From Streptomyces sp. Q6 (GTDB lineage: Bacteria > Actinomycetota > Actinomycetes > Streptomycetales > Streptomycetaceae), in NCBI RefSeq assembly GCF_036967205.1, contig NZ_CP146022.1, positions 4,030,001 through 4,094,000 of the forward strand: a DNA stretch of 64,000 nucleotides. The letters run 5' to 3'. The notes under the pieces are model-generated. The model was not told the origin of the DNA, made no database searches, and saw nothing but the letters and a program-made list of their open reading frames with translations. Positions 26,895 through 35,628 of this stretch are shown piece after piece (positions within the stretch are counted from its first letter, which is position 1; every line of letters starts with the position of its first letter). A program made the translations under genes and the position numbers.

Positions 26895-27305
26895 TCAGTG
26901 GTTCTCGATGCCGTTGCCCGAGAGGACCGGGATGTCGTCCAGGACGTGCGACAGCGGCTCGTCGCCCTTGGCCTGGGTCGAGTTCTCGGTGCACTGCTGG
27001 TTCTGCGGCGCCGACAGGATCGGGATGTCCTGGACGGCGATCGGCACGACGCCGACGAGGGAACCGGCGTTGAGCTTGGCCGGCAGGCCGACACAGGGCT
27101 TGTTCAGCGAGCCCTGGACGAGACCGAGCTGCGGGCTCATGTCACCGTGCGTCGCCGAGTTCCCGTACGCCTGCTGCGCCCCGTTGCCGCTGTTGGACGT
27201 CGTGCCGCCGTCGTCGCCGATGGCCAGGGCCTGGGGGGCAGCGACCGCCGACATGCCGGCGACGGAAGCAGCGATCGTTGCGGTTGCCCACAGCTTCTTG
27301 TTCAT
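26895..27305 (-). CDS. Rodlin (Rdl), first copy
   Basis: 136 residues. A signal peptide ([20 protein letters not shown]) is cleaved near ALA, followed by the rodlin domain: [53 protein letters not shown] and a C-terminal [11 protein letters not shown]. Two Cys are conserved among the three copies here. Rodlins organise chaplin fibrils into the rodlet layer of aerial hyphae and spores. Start ATG 27305 follows an AAGGGAATTCCT leader. It is separated from the next rodlin by an LCP gene. Confidence 0.95.
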   Translation of the reverse strand: MNKKLWATATIAASVAGMSAVAAPQALAIGDDGGTTSNSGNGAQQAYGNSATHGDMSPQLGLVQGSLNKPCVGLPAKLNAGSLVGVVPIAVQDIPILSAPQNQQCTENSTQAKGDEPLSHVLDDIPVLSGNGIENH

Positions 27306-27412
27306 AGGAATTCCCTTCACTGAAACGAACTCCGATTGCGGAGTCACGTCTGATCAACTGGTCAGAAAACAGACGGTTGCGGACCGAGACCCGTTCGGCC
27401 CAGCGCCACGCG

Positions 27413-28492
27413 TCACGCGCAGTCCAACGTGTCGCCGTGCACGAACGTCTGGACGTTCAGGCGCGGCGGATCCTGGGGCTCGTCGTGCGAGCCGGGGGGT
27501 GTGACGGGACGGTCTTCCCGGAGGTCGGAGAAGAGGTGCGCGGCGCGCTCCTGGTCCCAGCGCAGCGTCGAACCCACGTTCTCGATCAGCGGATTGAAGC
27601 CGCCGATGGGCACCGTCCCGAATTCCGTCCGCGACAGCGGGACGGCCCGAAGATCCCGAGCCATGGACAGCAGGTCGTCCAGGCTGAATCCCTGGTCCAC
27701 CGACATCGAACCGAGCACGGTCCGGGCCAGTTCCGCGGACCTGCGGGGGTCGGCGAGGATCGACTTCAGACCGGCGTTCCGCAGGACGTTGACCAGGAAT
27801 CGCTGCTGCCGCTGCACGCGTCCCAGATCCGCGCTCGCGTCCACATGGCGTGAGCGCACGTACTGGAGCGCGGGACCTCCGGCGAGACGGTGCCGCCCCG
27901 GGCGCAGGTCGAGCTTGGTGGCCGAGTCCGAGAGCCGGCGCGTGGTGCAGACATCCACTCCCTTCACGGCGTCGACGCTGTCGATGAACCGGCGGAAGTC
28001 GATCTGCAGGAAGTGGTCGATACGCACACCGGTCATCGACTCGACCGTCTGCACCGCGAGCGGCGCCCCACCCTCCGCGTACGCGGCGTTGATCTTGGCC
28101 GGGTGCTGCTCCCTCAACGACCCGTCGGCAGCGCGGTGTTCGGGGATCTCCGCGTACGAGTCCCGCGGCAGGCTCACCACGCTGACCCGGTCGCGGTCCT
28201 CCGACAGGTGCACCAGCATCATGGTGTCGCTGCAATTGCAGGCGACACCACCGGCGTGGAAACGTTCCTTCTCCGCACGCGTGATGGTGTTCCGGCCGTC
28301 CGTGCCCAGCAGAAGAATGTTGGTACCCGCCCCGCCGTCGGGCCGGGACGCCAATCCGTTGAATGCGTCCACGCGGCCCGGAAGGGCTCCCGCGACCTGT
28401 CCGAACCCGGCGGTCGAGAATGCCAGGAAGCCAAGCGCCAACGCTCCGAGAGCAATACCTCCACGGCCGCCCCGGAGGAGTCTTTTCCTCAT
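27413..28492 (-). CDS. LytR-CpsA-Psr (LCP) family glycopolymer ligase
   Basis: A 359-residue membrane-anchored protein: one N-terminal TM (GIALGALALGFLAFSTAGF), then the LCP domain. Motifs: TNILLLGTDGRNTITRAEKE, VSVVSLPRDSYAEIPEH, KINAAYAEGGAPLAV, IDFRRFIDSVDAVKGVDVC and ALQYVRSRHVD. The conserved Asp/Arg residues that bind the polyprenyl-pyrophosphate donor are present. LCP proteins attach teichoic acids or other glycans to peptidoglycan. Its place between two rodlins, and within 20 kb of a polysaccharide operon, suggests it may fix that polymer to the wall. Confidence 0.92.
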   Translation of the reverse strand: MRKRLLRGGRGGIALGALALGFLAFSTAGFGQVAGALPGRVDAFNGLASRPDGGAGTNILLLGTDGRNTITRAEKERFHAGGVACNCSDTMMLVHLSEDRDRVSVVSLPRDSYAEIPEHRAADGSLREQHPAKINAAYAEGGAPLAVQTVESMTGVRIDHFLQIDFRRFIDSVDAVKGVDVCTTRRLSDSATKLDLRPGRHRLAGGPALQYVRSRHVDASADLGRVQRQQRFLVNVLRNAGLKSILADPRRSAELARTVLGSMSVDQGFSLDDLLSMARDLRAVPLSRTEFGTVPIGGFNPLIENVGSTLRWDQERAAHLFSDLREDRPVTPPGSHDEPQDPPRLNVQTFVHGDTLDCA

Positions 28493-28672
28493 CCTGACAC
28501 TCCACTGAGAAGGGATAGGTGCGAGATGAGGATAGGCAGATCACGTTTTCTCATCAGGCGGCTCGCGCCGCGTCGGGCGAAAGTAACCCTTTCGCCGCAC
28601 GGCGCGATTCGCCTCCTGGCCGGCGGCGGTATGGAACACACAACTGACCGCTAGACAGCAAAGGTCGATGAC

Positions 28673-28870
28673 ATGGGAGTCCCCCACGAGCGTTGGCGAC
28701 GACAAGGGTTGATCCCCACCAGCAGAACGTCACCCGACACCCCGTGCGCAGCACCCATCTACTCGTCCCTGATGGACGAATGGCGCGCGGAAGGAAAAAC
28801 ACTTCCGGACCGCTTCGACGCGGAGTGGACCGATCTCGTCTCCCGCGATTTCTGGCCCGGGTCGGAATAA
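28673..28870 (+). CDS. Small acidic protein of unknown function (paralogue at 54950)
   Basis: 65 residues, no signal peptide. The C-terminal half (AAPIYSSLMDEWRAEGKTLP, then DRFDAEWTDLVSRDFW) is a helical motif. The pattern PIYxxxxxxWxAxGKxxP is also found in the short gene at 54950, so the two are likely paralogues. It begins with ATG 28673 in the gap between the divergent LCP gene and the convergent second rodlin, and ends just before a hairpin. A role at the coat locus is possible; no function is known to me. Confidence 0.6.
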   Translation: MGVPHERWRRQGLIPTSRTSPDTPCAAPIYSSLMDEWRAEGKTLPDRFDAEWTDLVSRDFWPGSE

Positions 28871-28875
28871 AAAAA

Positions 28876-28903
28876 GTTGGGCCGCCATGACTGGCGGCCC
28901 AAC
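28876..28903 (-). terminator. Rho-independent terminator of second rodlin
   Basis: Perfect 12-bp stem GTTGGGCCGCCA with a 4-base loop. On the minus strand it is followed by seven consecutive T (complement of 28869-28875). It can also end the small convergent gene. Confidence 0.92.
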
Positions 28904-28919
28904 CGAACTACGCGCTCCG

Positions 28920-29330
28920 TCAGTGGTTGCCGGCGCCGTTGCCCGACAGGACCGGGATGTCGTCCAGGACGTGCGACAGCGGCTCGTCGCCCTTCGCCTG
29001 GGTCGAGTTCTCGGTGCACTGCTGGTTCTGCGGGGCGGACAGGACGGGGATGTCCTGGACCGACACCGGGACGACGCCGACGAGCGACCCGAGGTTGGCC
29101 TTGGCCGGCAGGCCGACACAGGGCTTGTTGAGCGAGCCCTGGATGAGCGCCATCTGCGGGCTCATGTTGCCGTACGTGGCGGAGTTGCCGTACGCCTGCT
29201 CGGCGTTGTTGCCGCTCTCGGAGGTCGTCCCGCCGTCGTTGCCGACGGCCAGGGCCTGCGGAGCCGCCGCCGCCGCAAGACCCACGAGCGACGCGGTGAC
29301 AGCCGCGGCAGCCACAGCCTTCTTCATCAT
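28920..29330 (-). CDS. Rodlin (Rdl), second copy
   Basis: 136 residues with a signal peptide (MMKKAVAAAAVTASLVGLAA) and a full rodlin domain: [53 protein letters not shown] and [14 protein letters not shown]. It diverges from the third rodlin (29563) across a 232-bp region rich in inverted repeats, the rdlA/rdlB-like arrangement. Start ATG 29330; GAGAGG lies just upstream. Confidence 0.95.
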   Translation of the reverse strand: MMKKAVAAAAVTASLVGLAAAAAPQALAVGNDGGTTSESGNNAEQAYGNSATYGNMSPQMALIQGSLNKPCVGLPAKANLGSLVGVVPVSVQDIPVLSAPQNQQCTENSTQAKGDEPLSHVLDDIPVLSGNGAGNH

Positions 29331-29399
29331 GAGAGGTTCCCCTTCATTTGCTTGATCGGAGCACCGGGTTCAACTTCGTTCTTCTGGATCGGTTGTCCT

Positions 29400-29489
29400 G
29401 GTTCACCCGGATGGGGAGTACCTCTCATACTCTTTACCCGAAGAGTATGACAATCGCGTGAGCATATCCGCTGGCCATCCGGGTGAACC
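29400..29489. promoter_or_regulatory. Nested inverted repeats in the divergent rodlin promoter region
   Basis: An outer perfect 15-bp inverted repeat, GGTTCACCCGGATGG (29400-29414) and its complement (29475-29489), encloses an inner perfect 10-bp repeat, TCATACTCTT (29425-29434) and AAGAGTATGA (29441-29450, spacer TACCCG). They lie about midway between the two divergent starts. They are too far from both genes to be their terminators, so protein-binding sites or a cruciform/regulatory structure are likelier. Rodlin promoters are known to be developmentally controlled (BldN in S. coelicolor). Confidence 0.65.
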
Positions 29490-29562
29490 CGCAGAACTAT
29501 TCCCGCCGTGACGAAGTTGTTTCCTTCGCAGTAACCGGTGCCTGTCAGAAAAGGAAAAAACA

Positions 29563-29973
29563 ATGCTGAAGAAGGTTATGGCTGCCGCGGCAGTCGCCGT
29601 TTCGGTCGTCGGTGTCTCGGCTGCGGCCGCCCCGCAGGCGCTCGCCCTCGGCGACGACGGCGGTACCACCTCGTCCAGCGGCAACGGCGCCCAGCAGGCT
29701 TTCGGCAACTCCATGACCGAAGGTGACATGAGCCCGCAGCTCGGCCTGGTCCAGGGTTCGCTCAACAAGCCCTGCATCGGCCTGCCGGCCAAGGCCAACG
29801 CCGGTTCCCTGGTCGGCCTCGTGCCGATCGCCGTCCAGGACATCCCCGTCCTGTCGGCCCCGCAGAACCAGCAGTGCACCGAGAACTCGACCCAGGCCAA
29901 GGGCGACGAGCCGCTGTCGCACATCCTGAGCGACATCCCGGTCCTCTCCGGCAACGGTGTGCAGAACGGCTGA
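29563..29973 (+). CDS. Rodlin (Rdl), third copy
   Basis: 136 residues: a signal peptide ([20 protein letters not shown]) and a rodlin domain ([65 protein letters not shown]). Residue identity with the other two copies is high throughout the mature part. Start ATG 29563 follows AAAAGGAAAAAAC. Followed by a strong terminator, so it is monocistronic. Confidence 0.95.
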   Translation: MLKKVMAAAAVAVSVVGVSAAAAPQALALGDDGGTTSSSGNGAQQAFGNSMTEGDMSPQLGLVQGSLNKPCIGLPAKANAGSLVGLVPIAVQDIPVLSAPQNQQCTENSTQAKGDEPLSHILSDIPVLSGNGVQNG

Positions 29974-29988
29974 TCAGCCGCTGCGCAG

Positions 29989-30031
29989 AAAGCCCGGGTC
30001 GCCACCTCCAACCGGTGGCGACCCGGGCTTT
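29989..30031 (+). terminator. Rho-independent terminator of third rodlin
   Basis: An 18-bp perfect stem starting AAAGCCCGGGTCGCCACC, seven-base loop, followed on the plus strand by a T-run (CTTTTTG). Confidence 0.93.
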
Positions 30032-30238
30032 TTGTCGCCATGGGCTTTAAAGCTTTAGCCGGATCAGCATTCCGCCGATTGCGTACGCAACTTCATCGGA
30101 GTGAATCTGTGCGGCAGGCGGGGTTTCACAGTTTCCTCACCCAATGGTGACTCGTTTGCATTCCACAGGAGCCGGTTGGGGCGGACGACCCGTCCCGAAA
30201 GGCATCTGAGTCATCTTTTTCGATAAAAGGAGAGAAAC

Positions 30239-30472
30239 ATGTCCCTGAAGAAGACCGCCACGATCATGGCCGGCGCGATCATGGCTCTCGGCATGGCCGC
30301 CCCCGCCTTCGCCGACTCCGGCGCCGAGGCCGTCGCCGCCGGTTCCCCGGGTGTCCTGTCCGGCAACGTCGTGCAGGTCCCCGTCCACGTGCCGGTGAAC
30401 GTCTGCGGCAACAGCGTCAACGTCATCGCGCTGCTGAACCCGGCCTTCGGCAACACCTGCGTCAACGACTGA
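30239..30472 (+). CDS. Short chaplin
   Basis: 77 residues: a signal peptide (KKTATIMAGAIMALGMAAPA, cleavage near AFA) and one chaplin domain (SPGVLSGNVVQVPVHVPVNV, then CGNSVNVIALLNPAFGNTC). Both conserved Cys are present, as in ChpD and ChpF-H type chaplins. It is an amyloid-forming surfactant coat protein of aerial hyphae. Start ATG 30239 with AGGAGAG upstream. Followed by its own hairpin, then the long chaplin. Confidence 0.95.
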   Translation: MSLKKTATIMAGAIMALGMAAPAFADSGAEAVAAGSPGVLSGNVVQVPVHVPVNVCGNSVNVIALLNPAFGNTCVND

Positions 30473-30497
30473 CACCGATACGGCAGTCCGCCTCCCG

Positions 30498-30532
30498 GCC
30501 GACCCTGGACGCCTTCGCGATCCAGGGTCGGC
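30498..30532 (+). terminator. Hairpin after short chaplin
   Basis: Stem CCGACCCTGGA / TCCAGGGTCGG (12 bp with the flanking pair), 11-base loop, followed by TTCAGTTT. Confidence 0.8.
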
Positions 30533-30560
30533 TTCAGTTTCGAGCACGAAGGGAAATGCA

Positions 30561-31337
30561 TTGAGGCAGGCACTGAGGATCGGTGTCATGGCGGCCGCGG
30601 CGGCGACGGGCATGCTGTCCATGCCCGGAGCGAGCGCCTCCGCCCTGACCGGTGACCAGGAGCAGCCGAGCGGTTCGGCCGGCGTGCTGTCGGGCAACTC
30701 GGTCGAGGTTCCGGTGGCGGTTCCCGTGAACCTCTGTGGCGACACCATCGACGTATTGGCTGCGGCGAACCCTGCCTCGGGCAACGACTGCGCCGGCGAA
30801 GCGGACGCGACCGCTGTCGCCTCTTCGGGCGGCGACGAGGCGGACGAGACCAGCGGGTACGACGAGGAAGAGGCCGACCACGGCACGCAGTCCGGGGGGT
30901 TCCTGTCGGGGAACTCGGTGCAGGCCCCGGTGAGCATCGGCCTGAATCTGTGCGGCGACACCGTCGACGTGGTGGGTGCGGCCAATCCCGCGACGGGCAA
31001 TTCCTGCGCGAGCTCGGCGGAGTCGGTCGCGATCTCGGCCCCGCCCACCGGCGAACTCCCCCCGGCGGAGACGGTGACCCCGCCCACGCCGCCGACGACC
31101 CGGGGACTTCCGCAGCCCGTTCAGGTCTCCGTACCGAAGCCGACGGTGCGGCAGGAGGGGCTGCCCACCTACGAGACGCCGGTCGCTCCGCCCGCTCCCG
31201 CGGCGCCTCCGGTGGCGCACGACCAGCTCGCGGACACGGGCGTCGACCAGAACCTCCTGGCGGCCGCGGCCACCAGCGCCGGTCTTCTCGTGGGAGGCGG
31301 AATCCTGTACCGCAGGGCACGTGCCGCGGGACGCTGA
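30561..31337 (+). CDS. Long chaplin: two chaplin domains and sortase signal
   Basis: 258 residues. A signal peptide precedes two chaplin domains: SAGVLSGNSVEVPVAVPVNL through NPASGNDC and GGFLSGNSVQAPVSIGLNLC through NPATGNSC. A Pro/Thr-rich spacer leads to an LADTG sortase motif, a TM segment (LLAAAATSAGLLVGGGILY) and a basic tail (RRARAAGR). This is the ChpA-C layout: covalent linkage to peptidoglycan by a class-E sortase. The start is TTG 30561, with GAAGGG upstream; the nearby ATG at 30556 runs into a stop after two codons. Confidence 0.93.
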   Translation: MRQALRIGVMAAAAATGMLSMPGASASALTGDQEQPSGSAGVLSGNSVEVPVAVPVNLCGDTIDVLAAANPASGNDCAGEADATAVASSGGDEADETSGYDEEEADHGTQSGGFLSGNSVQAPVSIGLNLCGDTVDVVGAANPATGNSCASSAESVAISAPPTGELPPAETVTPPTPPTTRGLPQPVQVSVPKPTVRQEGLPTYETPVAPPAPAAPPVAHDQLADTGVDQNLLAAAATSAGLLVGGGILYRRARAAGR

Positions 31338-31343
31338 CCGTCA

Positions 31344-31377
31344 GGTCGGGAAGAGCTGTGCGCAGCTCTTCCCGACC
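31344..31377 (+). terminator. Hairpin after long chaplin
   Basis: Perfect 15-bp stem GGTCGGGAAGAGCTG with loop TGCG, 6 bp after the stop codon. No T-run, as often in Streptomyces. Confidence 0.85.
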
Positions 31378-31581
31378 CACAGAGGATGCCGCGGATGGAG
31401 ACTGCCGTCCCACGGCACGAAGCCGACGGCTGGGGAGGAGGGCAGCGCGGCCATTCTCATGACAGGGCCCAGTGGACCACCGGCGTTCCCGCCCCGAGGA
31501 ACCGGTTCACCCGTTCGCCCGCGAAGTCACCCCAACGGGTCCCGGCGCGCACACAAGTCCCGTGTCCCGAAAGGCACTTGA

Positions 31582-32856
31582 TCAGCCGTCGGACGGGACC
31601 GTCACCGATTCCCGTGCGTGCTTCCTGCCCGGCGGAACCACCCCGCCGCCCGGCCGTGGCCGGCGCCTCAGATGCCGCTCGACTCCGTCGACCAGCGTCG
31701 GCGCGGTGTACGAGGCCCCGTGGACGAACCGCATGGCGGGCCCGAAGTCGGCCGCTGTCACCAGGCCCGCGAGAAAGAGGCCCGGGTAGGCGGATTCGAA
31801 GCCCCGCCGCGCGCGCGGGGTGCCGTCGGCGGAGCGCGCGAGCACGCCTCTCACGCGCGGCGCGAGCACCGTCATCCGCGCGCAGCTCGCCCGGAAGCCC
31901 GTGGCCGCGATGACGTGATCGGTCTCGAAGACCTCCGCGCCCGCCGACGCACCGGCCGTGTGCACCTGAAGCCGCCCGGACGACAGCCGCGCCTCCACGA
32001 TCTGCCGCCCCATCCGGATGTCGATGTCCCCGGCCGCCACCCGGTCCCTGACCCACCAGGCGCCTGCGGGCCCCAGCGCGGTCGCGCTGATCCCGGCGCG
32101 CACGTGCTCGGGCAGTCTGCTGAACGCCCCCGGCCGCTCCGCGTAGAACCAGTTGCGCCAGCCGCAGCCGAGGCCGCTGTGCGGGGCGCGCAGGCTCTGC
32201 CACCAGGGGCGCTTCCACGGCGGGGGGACGCTGTTCCAGGCCAGTTCCGGCGAGCGCGCCACGATGCGTACGCGCGTGCCCTGTTCGGCCAGGAGCGCCG
32301 CGGTCTCCAGCGCCGCCTGGCCGCCGCCCACGACCGTGACGTCCGCTTCCCTGAAACGGGCCAGGTCGCTGTGCCGACTGCTGTGCGTCACATGCTCCTC
32401 GGTCAGATCCCGCAGGGCTTCCGGGAGGTTCATGTACGGCAGCACTCCGGTGGCCAGGGCGACCGCCCGGCCGCGCAGGACCTCTCCGTCCTCGGTCTCC
32501 AGCGTGAATCCGTCGGGGGCCGCGTCGATGCGCTCGATCATCCGCTCGTCCAGCCGCGGCACGGCCTGGCGGGCGAACCACAGGCCGTAGGACGCGAACA
32601 TGTCGACGGGGATGGGGTGGCCGTGCTCGGCGGTCACGCCACGGCCGGCGCAGTACTGGTCCAGGCGGAATCGGGAGCCGGGCGCGGACAGGTTGGAGGC
32701 CCAGGGCTCCGACTTGAGGAACATGCCGCGGGGCATGTGGTGGCGCCACGACTCCATCGGCCGGCCGAAGACCCGGGTGTCGAGTCCTCGGGCTGCGGCG
32801 TGCGCGGCGATGGACAGGCCGTAGGGACCGGCCCCCACGATCAGCAGGTCGTACAT
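31582..32856 (-). CDS. FAD/NAD(P)-dependent monooxygenase-like oxidoreductase
   Basis: 424 residues. Motifs: YDLLIVGAGPYGLSIAAHAA (FAD Rossmann at the N-terminus), VTVVGGGQAALETAALLAEQ (NADPH Rossmann, ~residue 170) and HVIAATGFR (the ATG motif of flavin monooxygenases). It resembles L-lysine/ornithine N-hydroxylase-like or Baeyer-Villiger-type enzymes; the substrate is unknown. Its ATG overlaps the TGA of the ATP-grasp gene (TGATG at 32858-32854), so the pair is translationally coupled. Located between the chaplins and the polysaccharide operon. Confidence 0.83.
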   Translation of the reverse strand: MYDLLIVGAGPYGLSIAAHAAARGLDTRVFGRPMESWRHHMPRGMFLKSEPWASNLSAPGSRFRLDQYCAGRGVTAEHGHPIPVDMFASYGLWFARQAVPRLDERMIERIDAAPDGFTLETEDGEVLRGRAVALATGVLPYMNLPEALRDLTEEHVTHSSRHSDLARFREADVTVVGGGQAALETAALLAEQGTRVRIVARSPELAWNSVPPPWKRPWWQSLRAPHSGLGCGWRNWFYAERPGAFSRLPEHVRAGISATALGPAGAWWVRDRVAAGDIDIRMGRQIVEARLSSGRLQVHTAGASAGAEVFETDHVIAATGFRASCARMTVLAPRVRGVLARSADGTPRARRGFESAYPGLFLAGLVTAADFGPAMRFVHGASYTAPTLVDGVERHLRRRPRPGGGVVPPGRKHARESVTVPSDG

Positions 32857-34145
32857 CAACAGCTCATCTTTCGTTCGGCCGGGGCGGTCGGGGCGGTCGG
32901 GGCGGCGATCACGGGTTCGGTGCTGCCAGGGGGCGGGCCCCCGGCCGCCGGGCGGGCCCGGCGGAGCAGTCGGCGGGCCGCGTGTTGCGACCACTCGGCG
33001 GCCATGCTCCGGCCGGGCGCGGGGTCGTCCTGGGCGTGCCAGGCGAATTCGCGTGCGGCCGCGCCGCGTTGGGCGGGCAGCGCGGAGGTCATCAGGGCCC
33101 GCAGCGCGGAGAGCGGCGCGTAGTTCTCGACGACGAAGGTGCGTCCCGGCAGGGCGTGCCCGGCGGGGAGCGGCTGGTGCGTCAGGTCGAGGTACTGGGC
33201 GCGGACGACGTCCAGGCCGTTGCCGTCCGCGAACAGCCGGAACTGCGCTCCCGGACGGGGGTTGAAGTCCAGCAGGCAGTACCGGCCCGAGTCGACGTCC
33301 ACCCGGAAGTCGATGTCGAAGATGCCCCGGTACTCCAGGGCCGCGACGAGCCGCTCGACCATGGTGCGCAGCTCCGGTACGTGGGCCCAGCGGCCCACCG
33401 CGGTCAACCCCGCGCCTCGGGGCCACGCCCGGTCCTTGCTGCCGGCGCCGCCGCCGTGCAGCTGCCCGTGCCGGTCGGCGTACCCGTGGCAGAACCAGTC
33501 GCCGCCGCGCCCCGCCGGCAGGTACTTCTGGAGCAGGAGTTCGCTGCCCGTGCCCAGGCCCCGCCGGTAGAGGCTCCGCGCCTCGGCCGGGGAGCTCACC
33601 AGGCTCGTACTGCGCAACCCGGAGCCCTGGGGCAGGAGCCACGGGCGGCTCCACTTGGCGACGGCGGGACGGCCCAGGCCGGCGATCGCGGCGTACGCCT
33701 CGTGCTCGTCGCGCGGCCGCACGGTGACCGGGTGGCCGATGCCGACGGAGCGGCAGAGTTCCGGCAGCCGCGCCTTGTCGGCGACGCGCTCGGCGAGGTG
33801 TCCGGGCTGCTCCGGCAGGAGGAAGGTCCCGGCGAGCGCCTCACGCGAACGGCTCACCGCGATGGCTCCGGCGTCGTCCATCGGGATCAGTACGGCCGGT
33901 CGGGTGATCCGGGCCGCCGTCCGCCGCAGCACTTCGACCACCTCGTCCGGGGACGCTCCCGGGGGCGGCGGCAGGTGCATCCGGTTGACGAAGCGCGAGC
34001 GGGCGACCGGGCTGCCCTCGGCCTCCGCGGCCACATGGACCTCCACGCCGCAGCGTCCCAGGGAGCGGACCGCCCCCAGCGTTCCGTGGTGAAAGGGGTT
34101 GGGGTCGATCCGCAGCAGCACGACCGGGACACAGGGGTCGAGCAT
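32856..34145 (-). CDS. ATP-grasp-domain ligase-like protein
   Basis: 429 residues. The first ~110 residues form a pre-ATP-grasp Rossmann-like domain (PVVLLRIDPNPFHHGTLGAV). The ATP-grasp part follows, with KARLPELCRSVGIGHPVTV, GRPAVAKWSRPWLL, the lysine-containing loop ELLLQKYLPAGRGGDWFCHG and metal-binding DIDFRVDVDSGRYCLLDFNP plus RPGAQ. Such enzymes join a carboxylate to an amine or thiol through an acyl phosphate. The Pro-rich C-terminus (~residues 395-429) looks disordered. It is the first gene of the two-gene unit with the flavoprotein. Partner substrates unknown. Confidence 0.85.
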   Translation of the reverse strand: MLDPCVPVVLLRIDPNPFHHGTLGAVRSLGRCGVEVHVAAEAEGSPVARSRFVNRMHLPPPPGASPDEVVEVLRRTAARITRPAVLIPMDDAGAIAVSRSREALAGTFLLPEQPGHLAERVADKARLPELCRSVGIGHPVTVRPRDEHEAYAAIAGLGRPAVAKWSRPWLLPQGSGLRSTSLVSSPAEARSLYRRGLGTGSELLLQKYLPAGRGGDWFCHGYADRHGQLHGGGAGSKDRAWPRGAGLTAVGRWAHVPELRTMVERLVAALEYRGIFDIDFRVDVDSGRYCLLDFNPRPGAQFRLFADGNGLDVVRAQYLDLTHQPLPAGHALPGRTFVVENYAPLSALRALMTSALPAQRGAAAREFAWHAQDDPAPGRSMAAEWSQHAARRLLRRARPAAGGPPPGSTEPVIAAPTAPTAPAERKMSC

Positions 34146-34277
34146 GTGTCGATTCCTTTCCAGGAACTAGCCCGTGAGGGTGACGAAGGGCAGCCATCGG
34201 CTGCTCCACGATTGGCGCCATAAGCATTCATATGACTGAGTGTCAGAAATGGAGCGAGAGCGGCATGAGGAGCAGGC

Positions 34278-35591
34278 ATGGTCGGAGAACGCCGATGGGC
34301 GAAGCGCAGAAAACTCCCACTGATCGCGGCGGGAGCCCTGATCTCCCTGGTGGTGGCGTCAGGATCCGTGTCCATCGAGCGCGCGGACGCGAGCCCACGG
34401 AGCGAGCCGACCCCGCCCGCCCCGACCCGCCCCATCCCGTGGTGGCCGTCCGACACGGGCGATCCGACTCCCACGGAACCGGCGAGCACCCAGCCCTCCA
34501 CGCTGCCGAGCACGTCACCGAGCGCGTCACCGAGCCCGGATCCGACCCCGTCCGCGACGGCGTCGCCCGATCCGGACACGACACCCGCGGCGGACAGGTT
34601 CCCCGCGTTCGGGGCCTACCTGGACTTCGGCCCGCGCGGCGTGACCCGGATGGCGAAGCTGTCGCAGTGGCTCGGGGGAGCCGATCTGCGCGTCGGGCAC
34701 ACCTATCTTCCCGGTGACCGGTGGAGCAACATCGAGGGCTCCCCGTCGTTCCTCGACAGTTGGGCCAAGTGGCGCCGCGAGCGCGACGACCGGCTCTTCG
34801 TCCTCAACGTGCCCATGCTGGAGCGCAACGAGGAGGGCGTCCCGGACGCCCAGGTGCGCGGCCTGCTCCAGCAGGGCGCGGCGGGCGACTTCGACGAGCA
34901 CTTCCGGACGCTGGCCGAGCGCCTGGTCGATCTGGACGTGCCGGACACCGTCGTGGTGCTCGGCTGGGAGATGAACGGCATCACCTACACACACCGCTGT
35001 GGACCCGATCCGGCGGCGTGGAAGAAGTACTGGACCCGGATCGTCACGGTGATGCGGTCCGTGCCGGGGCAGAAGTTCCGCTTCGACTTCACGCCCAGCC
35101 GCGGCCGGGACGCCGTGCCGTGGACCGAGTGCTACCCGGGCGACGACGTCGTGGACATCGTCGGCATGGACTCGTACGACCAGCCGGAGGGCAAGTCCTT
35201 CGACGAACAGGTCTCCGAGCCCTACGGACTTCAGGCCCAGGTCGACTTCGCGGCGAAGCACGACAAGCCGATCTCCTACCCGGAGTGGGGGCTGTTCCGT
35301 AACGGGGACAACGCCGAGTACATGCGGCGGATGCTCGGGTGGATGGACGAGCACAAGCCGCTCTACAACACGCTCACGGACTACTGCCCGCACGGCGTGT
35401 GGCAGTGCGACGAGAACCCGAAGGCCGCGGAGATCTACCGGGCCGCGCTGACCGGACGCGACAAGCCGACCGAGCCCACGCCTCCGGTCCAGCCTCCGCA
35501 GTGTTCCCCGGTCGACCTGGGCGACTGGGTCGAGCACTGGCTCGGCGGCAAGCTCTGCCTGCGGTTCGACTGGTGGGAGCGGAACTCCTGA
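34278..35591 (+). CDS. Secreted GH26-like glycoside hydrolase
   Basis: 437 residues: basic N-terminus and signal peptide/TM (KLPLIAAGALISLVVASGSV), a Pro/Thr/Ser linker (~45-110), then a beta/alpha-barrel resembling GH26 (mannanase-like, clan GH-A). The putative acid/base is the Glu in VVVLGWEMNGI and the nucleophile is the Glu in ISYPEWGLFR. Other features are VDIVGMDSYDQ and a Cys-containing C-terminal tail. It converges on the polysaccharide operon, as is common for hydrolases that trim or release the polymer made by the neighbouring genes. Substrate inferred only by family. Confidence 0.82.
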   Translation: MVGERRWAKRRKLPLIAAGALISLVVASGSVSIERADASPRSEPTPPAPTRPIPWWPSDTGDPTPTEPASTQPSTLPSTSPSASPSPDPTPSATASPDPDTTPAADRFPAFGAYLDFGPRGVTRMAKLSQWLGGADLRVGHTYLPGDRWSNIEGSPSFLDSWAKWRRERDDRLFVLNVPMLERNEEGVPDAQVRGLLQQGAAGDFDEHFRTLAERLVDLDVPDTVVVLGWEMNGITYTHRCGPDPAAWKKYWTRIVTVMRSVPGQKFRFDFTPSRGRDAVPWTECYPGDDVVDIVGMDSYDQPEGKSFDEQVSEPYGLQAQVDFAAKHDKPISYPEWGLFRNGDNAEYMRRMLGWMDEHKPLYNTLTDYCPHGVWQCDENPKAAEIYRAALTGRDKPTEPTPPVQPPQCSPVDLGDWVEHWLGGKLCLRFDWWERNS

Positions 35592-35628
35592 ACCGGCGTC
35601 ACCGGTCCACCGGGTGGCGGCCCGAGCA

